This document shows positions 9,951 to 19,320 of a stretch of 64,000 bases of DNA, one piece after another (position 1 is the first letter of the stretch; every line of letters begins with the position of its first letter). Below the pieces are notes generated by a model, which saw only the letters and a program-made list of their open reading frames with translations, did no database searches and was not told the DNA's origin. Both the position numbers and the translations under genes were made by a program. The DNA is taken from positions 1 through 64,000 of the forward strand of contig JAGSGF010000004.1 in NCBI GenBank assembly GCA_023955335.1, read 5' to 3'. Source of the DNA: Yoonia sp. GTDB lineage: Bacteria > Pseudomonadota > Alphaproteobacteria > Rhodobacterales > Rhodobacteraceae.

Positions 9951-10385
9951 ATGTTTAAAGATATCACCGTCGCCGTCGATGGGTCGGATCATGCCAGAAA
10001 CGCGTTAGAAATTGCGTGTGACATTGCAAAGCTTTATGAGGGCAATATTCATCTTGTCCATACCCCGGAAGTCCAGTCAACCGGAATTGCCGTCGGATCG
10101 GGTGCTGTCGAAATACTACCCACAGATGCGGCTATTCAGGATGCGGGACATGATGTCATGGCAGACGCTGTAAAACGCGCTCGCGCCGCTGGATGTGAAC
10201 CCAAGAACCAGATTATTGGCAACGGCAGGCCATCAACCGAAGTGATTGCTGCGGCAAAAGATACCGGATCGGATTTGATCGTGATGGGCCGTCGTGGCTT
10301 GGGTGGCGTGCAAAGCTTTTTGATGGGCAGTACGTCTCAAAAGATCGCGCATGATGCGCCTTGTGCGGTACTAACGGTGAAATAG
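9951..10385 (+). CDS. Universal stress protein
   Basis: MFKDITVAVDGSDHARNALEIA...DLIVMGRRGLGGVQSFLMGSTSQKIAHDAPCAVLTVK; ACGGAGG SD. Confidence 0.9.
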   Translation: MFKDITVAVDGSDHARNALEIACDIAKLYEGNIHLVHTPEVQSTGIAVGSGAVEILPTDAAIQDAGHDVMADAVKRARAAGCEPKNQIIGNGRPSTEVIAAAKDTGSDLIVMGRRGLGGVQSFLMGSTSQKIAHDAPCAVLTVK

Positions 10386-10400
10386 TTCACCGTGTTTTGC

Positions 10401-10440
10401 CCGACACTGTCCCTTGAAAACCGACACTGTCCCTTGAAAA
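10401..10440. repeat. Perfect tandem duplication of 20 bp CCGACACTGTCCCTTGAAAA
   Basis: Two identical adjacent copies 10401-10420 and 10421-10440. Confidence 0.95.
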
Positions 10441-10480
10441 TTGTCTAAGTCCCATGCTCTTTTTGCGCGGATAAACAGCC

Positions 10481-11518
10481 ATGAACATTCCCACCACGGC
10501 TTTGCCGAGCAGCTTGCTTCTGTTTGGAATTTGCGCCGCTGTCGTGTGGTATGCGGGGGCACGGCTGGCCTATTTGGCTGACACATTGGCAGATAAATTC
10601 GGGCTGGCAAAATCGCTTGTCGGGTTGTTGCTGTTATCGGTCGCCACGTCATTGCCAGAGGTCGCGACGACCCTTTCGGCGGCCATAAGCCAAGCCCAAG
10701 ACCTTGTACTCAATAACCTTTTTGGCGGGATCGCGCTGCAAACTGCGATCCTTGCAATGGCTGATTTTTGGGCCAGAGGGGCAATTACAAATTATCCGCG
10801 CAAGGCCAATCACGCCCTAGAGGCCACGCTGTTGGTGCTTTTGCTGTCCATCACGTTAATTCTGACAAGCCTTGGCGAGACCGTTGTGGTGGCCGGTGTT
10901 GGCGCCGGAAGCATCATCATCGCCTTGATATACGGAGCAGCGATCTGGTTGCTTCGGCGCTATGACGGATCAACGGATTGGGTTCCTGTGGACCTTCCTG
11001 ACAATGATAAAATGCGATTTTCTGCGCATATCGATTTCAGCAAAGTCTCCAACCCGGCGCTCGTTAGTCAGGCCATCGCCGCCTGCGTCGCGATCTTGGT
11101 TTTCGGGGTTTTTCTTGTGGTCTTGGCCCAACGCATCGCGGATCAATCCGGCCTTGGGAATAGCTTTATCGGGGTCACGTTGCTCGCCGCAGCCACGTCA
11201 TTACCCGAGCTGACGACAAGCATCACTGCCGCTCGTATCGGCGCATATACAATGGCGATTTCGAACATTTTTGGCAGTAATTTAATCATGCTGGTGCTGA
11301 TATTTCCTGCCGACATTCTGTTTCGTGGCGGCCCGATTTTGCAAAACACGTCGCCGACAGTCGGCTTGGCGTTGTCGTTTGGAATTGCGGTCACAGCAAT
11401 CTATCTGGTCGGACTGATTGTGCGCCGCAAACCAAAAGTAGGACCGCTTGGTTTGGATTCCATCCTTGTCTTAATCACGTTTTTCATAAGCCTCGGTGCA
11501 TACTACTTCGTCCGGTAA
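10481..11518 (+). CDS. Sodium/calcium exchanger (CaCA) family antiporter
   Basis: Two alpha repeats with SVATSLPEVATTLSAA and AAATSLPELTTSITAAR...NIFGSNLIML. Confidence 0.85.
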   Translation: MNIPTTALPSSLLLFGICAAVVWYAGARLAYLADTLADKFGLAKSLVGLLLLSVATSLPEVATTLSAAISQAQDLVLNNLFGGIALQTAILAMADFWARGAITNYPRKANHALEATLLVLLLSITLILTSLGETVVVAGVGAGSIIIALIYGAAIWLLRRYDGSTDWVPVDLPDNDKMRFSAHIDFSKVSNPALVSQAIAACVAILVFGVFLVVLAQRIADQSGLGNSFIGVTLLAAATSLPELTTSITAARIGAYTMAISNIFGSNLIMLVLIFPADILFRGGPILQNTSPTVGLALSFGIAVTAIYLVGLIVRRKPKVGPLGLDSILVLITFFISLGAYYFVR

Positions 11519-11549
11519 GATCGGTATCAACACGCGTATGGTCAGCCCA

Positions 11550-11759
11550 TCACGAACTTGTCTTGATCCGAAGCAGACGGTAAAGTGGGCAGACCCCAAA
11601 AATACTGGTCAATACCAGCACTGTGCCGACCCCGATTAAGACATAGGCGATGATCGCGTTTGTCCCAGACCCCATGACATTCAGCAACGGTGCCATAATT
11701 AACAAAGCCCCGATGATAAGACGTAAAATACGATCCGTTTTTCCAACATTGGTGGTCAT
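11550..11759 (-). CDS. DUF2892/YgaP-like small inner-membrane protein
   Basis: NVGKTDRILRLIIGALLI...GVCPLYRLLRI pattern. Confidence 0.8.
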   Translation of the reverse strand: MTTNVGKTDRILRLIIGALLIMAPLLNVMGSGTNAIIAYVLIGVGTVLVLTSIFGVCPLYRLLRIKTSS

Positions 11760-11838
11760 ATCTCTCTCCTTCACTTTTTGGCAGGGACGGTTTCCGCTGC
11801 TTCATGTCTAATAAATAGACCCGCAAAATGGTTCGACA

Positions 11839-11852
11839 TTGACCAATGTCAA
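11839..11852. promoter_or_regulatory. FNR-type box TTGAC-CAAT-GTCAA in divergent promoter
   Basis: Perfect dyad (TTGAC/GTCAA); about 61 nt upstream of cytochrome c ATG (11907) and upstream of DUF2892 gene. Confidence 0.7.
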
Positions 11853-11906
11853 AGTTCCATAGCGATGGTGCTGTTAAATCGGTCCTTGTGAAACGGAGGT
11901 CATACG

Positions 11907-12311
11907 ATGAAAAAGCTGTTCCTCTCACTGCTTTGCGCGGTGGTTCCAACGGTCACATTGGGCCAAGATACCGTGGCAGGCGAAGCATTGTTCATGCGAC
12001 ATTGCGCGACATGTCACGGCGCGGACGCGCGGGGCGATGGGCCGATGGCACCGGTTTTGATGCTGCAACCAAGCGATTTGACCCAGTTGACGAACAGGGC
12101 GGGCGGCACCTACCCGATTTCACTGCTGATTGCCAAGTTGGACGGGCGTGATCCGTTGTTGTCCCACGGCAGCCCAATGCCAATCTTTGGACCGTACTTT
12201 GAAGGAAAGGGCGTCGTCATGCGGGGCGAAGATAAGGTGTTGATCATGACCAGCCAGCCAATTATTGACCTTGTCGAATATCTTGAATCGATTCAGGGTC
12301 AGCCGCAATAG
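11907..12311 (+). CDS. Periplasmic monoheme cytochrome c
   Basis: Signal peptide; CATCHGADARGDGPMAP heme motif. Confidence 0.9.
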   Translation: MKKLFLSLLCAVVPTVTLGQDTVAGEALFMRHCATCHGADARGDGPMAPVLMLQPSDLTQLTNRAGGTYPISLLIAKLDGRDPLLSHGSPMPIFGPYFEGKGVVMRGEDKVLIMTSQPIIDLVEYLESIQGQPQ

Positions 12312-12419
12312 ATGTCGTTGGTAACTTGCAAAGAGAAACGACTGACATTCTCCTTTGCCGGATCTCGGTGGCTCTGGTCCGAAGCTTAGGTCAAAACCGC
12401 ATGCGCGAAGGCTAGATTC

Positions 12420-12848
12420 ATGTTGTCTGTTCTACTGGTTGGTTCTGCAATGATGATCGTTTCGCTGGCGATCACAATTTTGCTTTTTGCGGCGGCAAGC
12501 CGTTTGCTGCTGTGGTTAAGCGACACCAAAACAACGCGATGGCCGCAGATGGCGGCAGCGTTCAACCTTGCGATTGCATCGTTGTGGATTCTGGCTGTTC
12601 TGACCGGATCGGTTTGGGGATGGGCCTTGCTTTATATGGCGCTTGGCTTGTTCGACGCGCTTGAACCGGCGCTGTATTTCTCGATCGTATCATTTACGAC
12701 AGTTGGCTACGGGGATGTCGTGCTTGCGCCGGGATGGCGGCTATTGGCGGGCATGACTGCGACCCATGGGTTGCTCACCTTCGGGCTATTTACCGCATTT
12801 TTGGTCGAGGTTTTTAATCTGCCTGCACGGACAAGGGCAAAGCCCTAA
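12420..12848 (+). CDS. Two-TM potassium channel family protein
   Basis: Selectivity filter FTTVGYGDVVL between two hydrophobic helices. Confidence 0.85.
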   Translation: MLSVLLVGSAMMIVSLAITILLFAAASRLLLWLSDTKTTRWPQMAAAFNLAIASLWILAVLTGSVWGWALLYMALGLFDALEPALYFSIVSFTTVGYGDVVLAPGWRLLAGMTATHGLLTFGLFTAFLVEVFNLPARTRAKP

Positions 12849-12892
12849 ACGACGCCACCCCGCTGGTTGGCGCCGCCTGCCACCAGCAAACA

Positions 12893-13132
12893 TTATGCTT
12901 TGGTCAAATATGCGCTTATCTGGTCTTTTAAATGCATCCGTTTTTTGCGCAGATCAGCCACATGGGCATCCGAGGCCGGCGCCACGTTTGTTTCGGCACG
13001 GTGCACTGCACGGTTAACATCGTGATAGGCGTCATACATTTTTCCAAAATGGGCGTCCGAACCACAGAGATCGTGCATTTTTTGGATCATATCGGGGAAT
13101 TCTTCAGCCAATTCGTGAGGCGTATGTGACAT
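12893..13132 (-). CDS. YdcH family protein (DUF465)
   Basis: MSHTPHELAEEFPDMIQKMHDLCGSDAHFGKMYDAYHDVNRAVHRAE...LRKKRMHLKDQI. Confidence 0.85.
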   Translation of the reverse strand: MSHTPHELAEEFPDMIQKMHDLCGSDAHFGKMYDAYHDVNRAVHRAETNVAPASDAHVADLRKKRMHLKDQISAYLTKA

Positions 13133-13387
13133 TGTCAGATCCTTTTCTAAAGGTAGATTACCCGCATACGCAGGTGTACGGTTGAAGCTGCATTTATGCT
13201 GCGCACACAAAGAAGCCGCAGCGTTATGCATGTCCCTTGCTAACGTACATCTGGGCCAGAGGGATTGATTATTGTCAGGTGCCAACTTGCCATTGCAAGC
13301 AAAGTAACGGTTAATCAAAATTCCGGTGTAGGGTCTGTTAAAGCACAGCTGAACCGCGCAATTTATTTTGATTTGAAAGTAAGACAG

Positions 13388-14611
13388 ATGACGTCGGACC
13401 CGCCAAAAACTGCCATTAAATTACCTCTGGATGACAACGGGATCACGCAAGCTGCGGCACATGCAAAACCGCAAGCGACTGGCTGGTCGCGATGGTTTTT
13501 GATCCCGTTGGTGATGGCTACTTTATTTACTGGCGCGGTGATCGGCATGTACTTTCAGCCGCCCGGGTTGCGTGTTTTCTTCAATGCAACGGGGCTAGAG
13601 CCGGGTGCAGGCACCGATACGCCGATTGCGCTCGCGATTGCGCAGGTTCAGGCGCAAGAACAAATCGCCGTTGTCAGCGAGGGCGATATTTTGGCGCTTG
13701 GGCGCATCATTCCGTTTGGGGATGTGTCCAGTGTTGCAACGCCGGCAGGTGCCGGGGACGCACGTATCGCGGAGCTGCGTGTCAAAGTGGGTCAAGAAGT
13801 GGCGCAGGGTGATATTCTGGCGGTCCTCGATAATCTGCCGCAGCTCCAAGCGGGTGTGGCATCGGCGACTGCGACGTTGCGCGTTCGGGACGCAAACCTG
13901 ACCCAAACGCGAACATCCATTGCCGCAAGCCGTGCAGAAGCCTCTGCATCGCTAGAGCGTGCGCAGGTCACGTCGCGCGCCGTCCAGTCTGACTTGGCAC
14001 GGGCGACCTCATTGTTTGAACGCGGCCTGACGACCCGCGCTGATTTTGACCAGATTGTCGCCCGTGCATCAGAGGCACAGCGCGATGAGGAACGCGCCAT
14101 TGCCACGCTGTCGCGCTATGATACCGGGTCGCAAATCGTTCAGGCAGACATTGCCGTCGCCGAGGCAAATCTAGAAGCGGCGCGTGCAGACCTGACCCGC
14201 GCAAGCCAAGATCTGGAACGGGCATATGTGCGTGCGCCGGACCATGGCACCGTGTTGGATATCAACGTGCGCGTTGGCGAACGGCCACCCAGCGGTGGCA
14301 TGATTGACCTTGGTGATATTTCGCAAATGACAGTGCAGGCAGAGGTCTATCAGACCTTGATCGGGCGGGTGACGATTGGTGATCCTGTGGTTGTTTCTGC
14401 AGACGCCTTAGACCAAGACTTGTCCGGCGTTGTATCGGCTATCGGGTTGGAAATCGGACGGCAATCAATCACCTCGGATGATCCAGCCGCCAATACGGAT
14501 GCGCGGGTTGTGGACGTTATAGTGGTTTTGGACGCAGCATCGTCGACGCGCGCACGCGCCTTTACCAACCTCGAAGCAGTCGTAAGAATTGACGCAGGCC
14601 GCGCGGAATGA
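13388..14611 (+). CDS. HlyD/DevB-family ABC exporter membrane fusion protein
   Basis: Single TM, lipoyl halves, coiled coil; ATGA overlap with downstream DevC-like permease. Confidence 0.85.
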   Translation: MTSDPPKTAIKLPLDDNGITQAAAHAKPQATGWSRWFLIPLVMATLFTGAVIGMYFQPPGLRVFFNATGLEPGAGTDTPIALAIAQVQAQEQIAVVSEGDILALGRIIPFGDVSSVATPAGAGDARIAELRVKVGQEVAQGDILAVLDNLPQLQAGVASATATLRVRDANLTQTRTSIAASRAEASASLERAQVTSRAVQSDLARATSLFERGLTTRADFDQIVARASEAQRDEERAIATLSRYDTGSQIVQADIAVAEANLEAARADLTRASQDLERAYVRAPDHGTVLDINVRVGERPPSGGMIDLGDISQMTVQAEVYQTLIGRVTIGDPVVVSADALDQDLSGVVSAIGLEIGRQSITSDDPAANTDARVVDVIVVLDAASSTRARAFTNLEAVVRIDAGRAE

Positions 14612-15783
14612 GCAAACTTCTAAGCCTTTTGTTCGGGCGTTTGCCCATCGGATGGCTGCAATTATCGCACAGCAAGGGGCGGTTAATTGCGGCCGTTTCT
14701 GGCGTGGCCTTCGCCAATCTTTTGGTGTTCATGCAATTGGGCATCATGGGAGCATTAAACAACTCTACGATTGCGCCTTATGCGCTGTTGGACACGGATA
14801 TCATTGTGTCCTCGCAGGCTGGCAATACGCTGACTGATAGTGACAACATCGCACAAGTCTGGATGTTTCAGGCGCTTGGGGTGCCGGGGGTGTCTGCGGC
14901 AATGCCGATTTACATCGGAAATCTGCCGATTACGCTGGATGATGGCACGTCCGTCACGCTTTTGGTATTTGGGGTGGACGCCACCAAACCTGCTTTTGTT
15001 TCACGCGCCATCGCCCAATTATTGGGGCAGCTCACAATCGAGAACACCGCGCTGATCGACAAGGGAACGCGCGGCATTCCGCCTGACGTGATCGCGGATA
15101 TTATCGCCGGAAACGCCTTTTCATTCGAGGCGAATGGCCGGACCATTTCAGCCATAGCGACCATGGATGTGGGCGGTGGGTTTCTGGCTGATGGCATGAT
15201 CGTGACATCAGACCAGTCCTTTTTCCGGCTCTTTGCGGCGCGTAGCAGCGCTGCCTCAAATCACATCTTGCTGCAGGTGGATGAGGGCGTGTCACATGAC
15301 GCTGTGGCAACGCGGCTGCGGGCGATCCTTCCGGCACACAGCGTCAAGGTTCAGACCGTGCAAGAGGCGGCTGGGGCCGATCTGGCATTTATGTCAACGC
15401 AGCGCCCAACAGGCATCATTTTTGGCTTTGGCGTTTTTATGGGCATCCTTGTTGGGCTTGTGATCGTCTATCAGGTGCTGTCAACCGACGTCGCGGATCA
15501 TTTGGGTGAATACGCGACCTTTAAGGCCATGGGATACGGGAGTTCGTTCTTCCTTGGCATCGTGTTTGAAGAGGCAATTGTACTTGCGGTCTTTGGCTTT
15601 ATTCCGGGGCTTATCGTGTCGATGGGGCTTTATGCCGGACTGGTCTCCGTCACGGGTTTGCCAGTTGAAATGGACGTCGGGCGCGCTGTTCTGGTGTTTC
15701 TTGGGACACTCACGGCCTGCACGATATCTGGTGCGATTGCCACACGGCGGCTGGCCCGCGCTGATCCGGCGGATTTGTTTTGA
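14608..15783 (+). CDS. DevC-like ABC transporter permease
   Basis: WLQLSHSKGRLIAAVSGVAFANLLVFMQLG start and FtsX-like C-terminus, typical DevC. Confidence 0.85.
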   Translation: MSKLLSLLFGRLPIGWLQLSHSKGRLIAAVSGVAFANLLVFMQLGIMGALNNSTIAPYALLDTDIIVSSQAGNTLTDSDNIAQVWMFQALGVPGVSAAMPIYIGNLPITLDDGTSVTLLVFGVDATKPAFVSRAIAQLLGQLTIENTALIDKGTRGIPPDVIADIIAGNAFSFEANGRTISAIATMDVGGGFLADGMIVTSDQSFFRLFAARSSAASNHILLQVDEGVSHDAVATRLRAILPAHSVKVQTVQEAAGADLAFMSTQRPTGIIFGFGVFMGILVGLVIVYQVLSTDVADHLGEYATFKAMGYGSSFFLGIVFEEAIVLAVFGFIPGLIVSMGLYAGLVSVTGLPVEMDVGRAVLVFLGTLTACTISGAIATRRLARADPADLF

Positions 15784-16478
15784 TGGCCGATATCGACGCG
15801 ATCCAGGTGCAAGACCTCAATCACTTTTTCGGCGCAGGCGATGCACGTAAGCAAGCGATTTTCGACATAAACCTGACGATCGAACGTGGAGGGCTTACCA
15901 TTTTGATGGGGCCGTCGGGGTCGGGCAAGACAACGCTGCTGACCTTGATCGGTGCCTTGCGTGACGTCCAATTCGGAAACATCCGCGTTTTGGGCCGCGA
16001 ACTGAACGGTGCAGATCAATCGGCGCTGGTGCAACTGCGACGACGGCTTGGGTTCATCTTTCAGGCGCACAACTTGCACGAAAGCTTGACCGCAACGCAG
16101 AACGTGATGATGGGGCTACAGGTCCACGGACCCGGAAATGCAGCAAAACAACGCGCTGCCGTACATCATATTCTTGACCTTCTGGGGCTGTCGGATCGTT
16201 GGGATTATCTGCCGGGCAACTTGTCTGGGGGCCAGAAACAACGTGTCGCCGTGGCGCGTGCGTTGGTCTCAAACCCAGAAATCATCTTGGCGGATGAACC
16301 CACCGCAGCCCTCGACAAGGCATCCAGCCAAACCGTTGTTGAGCTGCTTAAGGCGCTTGGGCAACGACGCGGTGCAACGACTGTGATGGTCACCCATGAC
16401 CCCAGAATTCTTGAACTTGCAGATAGGATTATTACGCTTGAAGATGGGCGCATTGTGTCAGACCAGAGAAACAACTGA
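15780..16478 (+). CDS. DevA-like ABC transporter ATP-binding protein
   Basis: Walker A GPSGSGKTTLL, LSGGQKQRVAVARAL. Confidence 0.9.
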   Translation: MMADIDAIQVQDLNHFFGAGDARKQAIFDINLTIERGGLTILMGPSGSGKTTLLTLIGALRDVQFGNIRVLGRELNGADQSALVQLRRRLGFIFQAHNLHESLTATQNVMMGLQVHGPGNAAKQRAAVHHILDLLGLSDRWDYLPGNLSGGQKQRVAVARALVSNPEIILADEPTAALDKASSQTVVELLKALGQRRGATTVMVTHDPRILELADRIITLEDGRIVSDQRNN

Positions 16479-16483
16479 CTGCA

Positions 16484-17509
16484 TCATAGATGGGTCAACG
16501 CCGCCGAATGAAGGTCTTTGCCCGTGTTATTGGGTGACCCGAGCGTAACGACGACGTTGCCCTTTTTGTGCCCGGTATCGACATGGGCATGCGCCGCAAT
16601 CATCTGTGAAAAGTCAAAGCAACGGTCGATAATCGGATGAAAATGCCCGTCGGCAGTCATTTGGACAACTTTGCGCAAAACCTCAACAGACTCTGATGCG
16701 ACGCCGCCGATTAACCGCTTGCCCTTGAGCCGCGCCCGTAACGCGCCCAAGATCATGTCCGACGTGCTGCCTGCGATCAACAACATCCGGCCCTGCGGGA
16801 CCAAGGCTTGTTGCGTTCGCACCCAAGGGGCGCTGCCAACCGTATCTACGACCATGTCGTATTGCGGTCCTTGCGTCGTGAAATCGGTGGTCGTGTAGTC
16901 GATGACACGGTCAGCCCCAAGCGCGCGAACCAGATCGATGTTTGTCGTGCTGCAAACGCCTGTGACATCTGCGCCAAAGTGCTTGGCCATTTGCACGCAT
17001 GCCGATCCGACAGACCCCGAAGCGCCGTTGATCAGGACCCGCTCACCGGCAGATAGTTTCCCCTTGTTGACCAGAAAGTCATAGGCGGTCGTTGCACCGA
17101 ACGGAATGGCTGCTGCGTCTTCAAAACGCAGGGCATCCGGCTTGTGAACGATCTTTCCGGTTTCAGGCATCACGATGTATTCGGCATGGGCGCCAAACCT
17201 TGCACCGGGAAAGCCGATCACAGCGTCGCCCCGATGAAACATGGTCACGTTAGCGCCAACTTCTTGGATAACCCCTGACAGCTCGGTTCCGAGAATTGGC
17301 TTTCTGGGGCGCGTGATGCCAAAGACAAGCCGCCCAATCAGCCCCAAGCCCGCAGGCATTGTCAGGCTACGTGCGCGCCAGTCTCCTGCGCTGACCGTGG
17401 TGGCACATATGCGGATCAACACGTCGTTTGCTTTGGGTGTTGGGGTCGGCAGTTCAACGTGATTGAGGACATCAGGATTGCCGTATCGGGTATAGGTATA
17501 CGCATACAT
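16484..17509 (-). CDS. NAD(P)-dependent alcohol dehydrogenase / quinone oxidoreductase (MDR superfamily)
   Basis: GTELSGVIQEVG, LINGASGSVGSACVQMAKHFGADVTGV. Confidence 0.85.
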   Translation of the reverse strand: MYAYTYTRYGNPDVLNHVELPTPTPKANDVLIRICATTVSAGDWRARSLTMPAGLGLIGRLVFGITRPRKPILGTELSGVIQEVGANVTMFHRGDAVIGFPGARFGAHAEYIVMPETGKIVHKPDALRFEDAAAIPFGATTAYDFLVNKGKLSAGERVLINGASGSVGSACVQMAKHFGADVTGVCSTTNIDLVRALGADRVIDYTTTDFTTQGPQYDMVVDTVGSAPWVRTQQALVPQGRMLLIAGSTSDMILGALRARLKGKRLIGGVASESVEVLRKVVQMTADGHFHPIIDRCFDFSQMIAAHAHVDTGHKKGNVVVTLGSPNNTGKDLHSAALTHL

Positions 17510-17521
17510 TTTAGTGTTCCT

Positions 17522-18241
17522 TCAAACTATCTGGCGTGTGAAATTGGATTGCTTTGCGCCGCCGTGGATAAGCAGCCAAAGGCCGAACCCAAGTTCCGAC
17601 AGCGTCACGATAACAAGCAAGCCGATGATGGTGATATCCAGTGCGGCACTATCTGTGAATGTCAGCTCAACAAGGCCTTGGACCAGATAGCCAAACGCCC
17701 CGATCAACAGCCCCCAGCCAAGAAGATGCGGCACCAATTGCGATTGCAGAATGATCCACCCAAGGGCCAGCAAATGGGCCCCAAAGAACAACTGCCAAAC
17801 AAAAATGCCAAGGGCGTGGGCCTCGAAGAAAACTTGTGCAAAGGCATGGATCTCGATCGGCCCGGACCCCATCGGTTGGGTCAGGAGCGCATAGGGCATG
17901 ACCCAAATCAACAGGTTGACCCCCATCACCACGATCATACCCAGACGAGATATCATCGCGATCATGGCGAGCCGCGGGCTGACATTGTGAAACATCTGGT
18001 AAAGAATAACCGTGATCGCAATCTCGAGCAGGATCACGGCGCTATCGGCCAGCACGCCTAATCTAAACAGGCCAAGCTGACCCATTAGGTTGGCCGCAGT
18101 TGCCGTTGCATCACCGGCCACAACGATTTGTGATGGGACATAGCCGATACTGAAACCACCACATACGGCGATTGTAAGATACAGCGCGCCTGCGGTGCGG
18201 GCATCTTTGGGATGCAATTTGGTTTGGGTATGGTTTGTCAT
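17522..18241 (-). CDS. DUF4386 domain-containing membrane protein
   Basis: DARTAGALYLTIAVCGGFSIGYVPSQIVV... multi-TM pattern. Confidence 0.75.
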   Translation of the reverse strand: MTNHTQTKLHPKDARTAGALYLTIAVCGGFSIGYVPSQIVVAGDATATAANLMGQLGLFRLGVLADSAVILLEIAITVILYQMFHNVSPRLAMIAMISRLGMIVVMGVNLLIWVMPYALLTQPMGSGPIEIHAFAQVFFEAHALGIFVWQLFFGAHLLALGWIILQSQLVPHLLGWGLLIGAFGYLVQGLVELTFTDSAALDITIIGLLVIVTLSELGFGLWLLIHGGAKQSNFTRQIV

Positions 18242-18333
18242 GGTTTTTCCTTTCGGGGGCAGTTTGCTGGCTGTTGGCTGCGGTTTAGCGCGTCAGCATG
18301 TTTATGCGAATTGACCAAATCCTGTGATTTGAT

Positions 18334-19236
18334 ATGCATATCTGCATGGATTGGCGGTCAGTAAAATTTGATTGGAATAAGGCGCGGGCTTTTTTGGTCA
18401 CGGCCGAGGAGGGGTCTTTGTCGGCGGCTGCACGGGCCTTGGGTATGGCCCAGCCAACGCTTGGCCGTCAGGTTGACGGGCTCGAGCAAGAGTTGGGCAT
18501 CGTTTTGTTTGAGCGGGTGGGGCGGGGCCTAACGCTCACGCCAAGTGGTTTTGAACTGCTGGATCATGTCCGCGATATGGGAGAGGCGGCAGGCCGTGTT
18601 TCGCTGACTGCACTTGGTCAATCGCAGGCGTTAGAGGGGACAATCTGTATTTCGGCCAGCGAAACCTATGCGACCGTTCTGCTGCCTGCGATCATCACAA
18701 AACTACGCAAGATGGAACCAGGCATTCAGGTTGAGATTGTCGTTGCCAATCATGCCAGCGATTTGCGCCGCCGAGAGGCCGATATTGCAATCCGCAACTT
18801 CCGCCCGACTGAACCCGACCTGATTGCCAAAAAGATTGGCGATGCAGAAGCGGTCCTATATGCGACCCCTGACTATATTGCGAAAATCGGCTACCCGACG
18901 ATGCCTTACGATCTGCGCCACGCAGATTTCGTCAACATGGACCGTGGTGGCATGATGCTCAAAGGGCTTAATACGCTTGGGCTTGGTTTGACCGAGGCGA
19001 ATTTCCCGCTGCTGACCGAAAGCTATCTGGTCATGTGGGAACTTGTGCGCCAAGGGGCCGCCATCGGCATTCTGGACGCCTACATTGGTGATGCAGACCC
19101 GACCGTGCGCCGCGTCCTGCCTGATCTTGAACCGCTCGTCTTTCCGATATGGCTTGTGGCCCACCGAGAACTGACAACAAGCCGCCGTATACGTATGGTC
19201 TATGATTTTCTGGCACAGGAATTGCGGCGCATGTGA
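18334..19236 (+). CDS. LysR family transcriptional regulator
   Basis: N-terminal wHTH FDWNKARAFLVTAEEGSLSAAARALGMAQPTLGRQVDGLE (near-consensus LysR). Confidence 0.9.
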   Translation: MHICMDWRSVKFDWNKARAFLVTAEEGSLSAAARALGMAQPTLGRQVDGLEQELGIVLFERVGRGLTLTPSGFELLDHVRDMGEAAGRVSLTALGQSQALEGTICISASETYATVLLPAIITKLRKMEPGIQVEIVVANHASDLRRREADIAIRNFRPTEPDLIAKKIGDAEAVLYATPDYIAKIGYPTMPYDLRHADFVNMDRGGMMLKGLNTLGLGLTEANFPLLTESYLVMWELVRQGAAIGILDAYIGDADPTVRRVLPDLEPLVFPIWLVAHRELTTSRRIRMVYDFLAQELRRM

Positions 19237-19320
19237 CGCTAGAGGTCGCCCCAATTGTTGGCACGCTGATCGCGCAGGCGTTGCGGTTCAGTATTCAGAT
19301 GATCAGATAACCGCGAAATC

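Noticed and set aside
13265-13278. FNR-like TTGATTATTGTCAG
   Set aside because: One mismatch and more than 110 nt from both neighbouring ATGs; too weak to list as a feature
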